Shown piece by piece: positions 6,724 to 6,869 of a stretch of 6,869 nt of DNA. The position numbers and the translations under genes were made by a program. The stretch covers positions 1 to 6,869 of the forward strand of contig JAHDBO010000105.1 in assembly GCA_020630355.1 (NCBI GenBank), in the 5' to 3' direction. Numbering within the stretch: the stretch's first letter is position 1; every line of letters begins with the position of its first letter. Below the pieces are notes generated by a model. The model saw nothing but the letters and a program-made list of their open reading frames with translations, made no database searches and had not been told where the DNA came from. The DNA comes from Saprospiraceae bacterium. Its GTDB lineage: Bacteria > Bacteroidota > Bacteroidia > Chitinophagales > Saprospiraceae.

Positions 6724-6869
6724 GTCGATTGTATTTTTGATTCAAAGATTTAGACGCAGAAATAAGCGCCATGATTCGTAATAATAAGCATTTTGACTGT
6801 TTTTATCATTTTGTAAAGGGCTTTTATATTTTTGTTAGGATTAGAGATAGGTTAAAATAGGTATATGAT
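6724..6869. other. non-coding right flank, upstream of the GH3 fusion gene
   Basis: 146 AT-rich bases without a gene that can be supported. It should hold the promoter of the GH3 fusion gene, but I find only a poor -7-like match on the minus strand (AATCTTTG, 6750-6743) with no TTTG box at the right distance. On the plus strand, TATTTTTG (6827-6834) matches a -7 box and might serve a gene facing right beyond the window, but its nearest TTTG is only 13 nt away. No hairpin terminator or RNA gene is seen. Confidence 0.4.

Noticed and set aside
6827..6834. Plus-strand TATTTTTG as a promoter for a gene facing right
   Set aside because: Matches the -7 consensus but the only nearby TTTG is 13 nt upstream, far from the 19-21 nt expected, and no coding start is visible before the window ends.
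1..6869. CRISPR arrays, tRNA/rRNA genes, insertion sequences, phage or defence genes
   Set aside because: No direct repeats, tRNA-like folds, transposase motifs or terminal inverted repeats were seen. Apart from the short regulatory regions the window is filled by three metabolic or cell-wall genes.

Overview
The window looks like the chromosome of a member of the Bacteroidota. The pointers are the AT-leaning composition, start sites without Shine-Dalgarno sequences, a promoter of the TTTG / TAnnTTTG kind, an IlvB and IlvD close in wording to flavobacterial and cytophagal proteins, and an exported GH3–serine hydrolase fusion of a type I associate with this phylum. The genus cannot be told from the sequence. 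Every gene lies on the minus strand, so the reading order runs from the right edge to the left.

Right part (about 3751-6723): one very large gene for an exported protein. It joins a NagZ-type family 3 beta-N-acetylglucosaminidase, a GH3 C-terminal sandwich domain and a serine hydrolase of the beta-lactamase/AmiE/D-aminopeptidase fold. In Bacillus subtilis, NagZ and AmiE are two neighbouring genes that act one after the other on cell-wall muropeptides. Here the two activities appear to be fused, which suggests peptidoglycan turnover or muropeptide rescue.

Middle (about 3357-3750): a short regulatory region and the most interesting part of the window. On the minus strand it holds, in order, a Bacteroidota-type promoter, a 16-codon leader peptide MKPFITIIIIVVVIII (11 of 16 residues are Ile or Val), a small hairpin over the last Ile codons and the stop, a segment able to form an antiterminator, and a strong intrinsic terminator ending about 48 nt before ilvD. 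This is the layout of a translation-coupled transcription attenuator that senses charged tRNA-Ile and tRNA-Val.

Left part (1-3356): ilvD (dihydroxy-acid dehydratase, complete) followed after 28 nt by ilvB (acetolactate synthase large subunit, running off the left edge with roughly the last 30 residues missing). They carry out the fourth and second steps of the shared isoleucine/valine pathway. ilvN and ilvC would be expected beyond the left edge. The attenuator would raise transcription of this operon when isoleucine or valine runs short. The last 146 bases on the right (6724-6869) hold no gene that can be supported.
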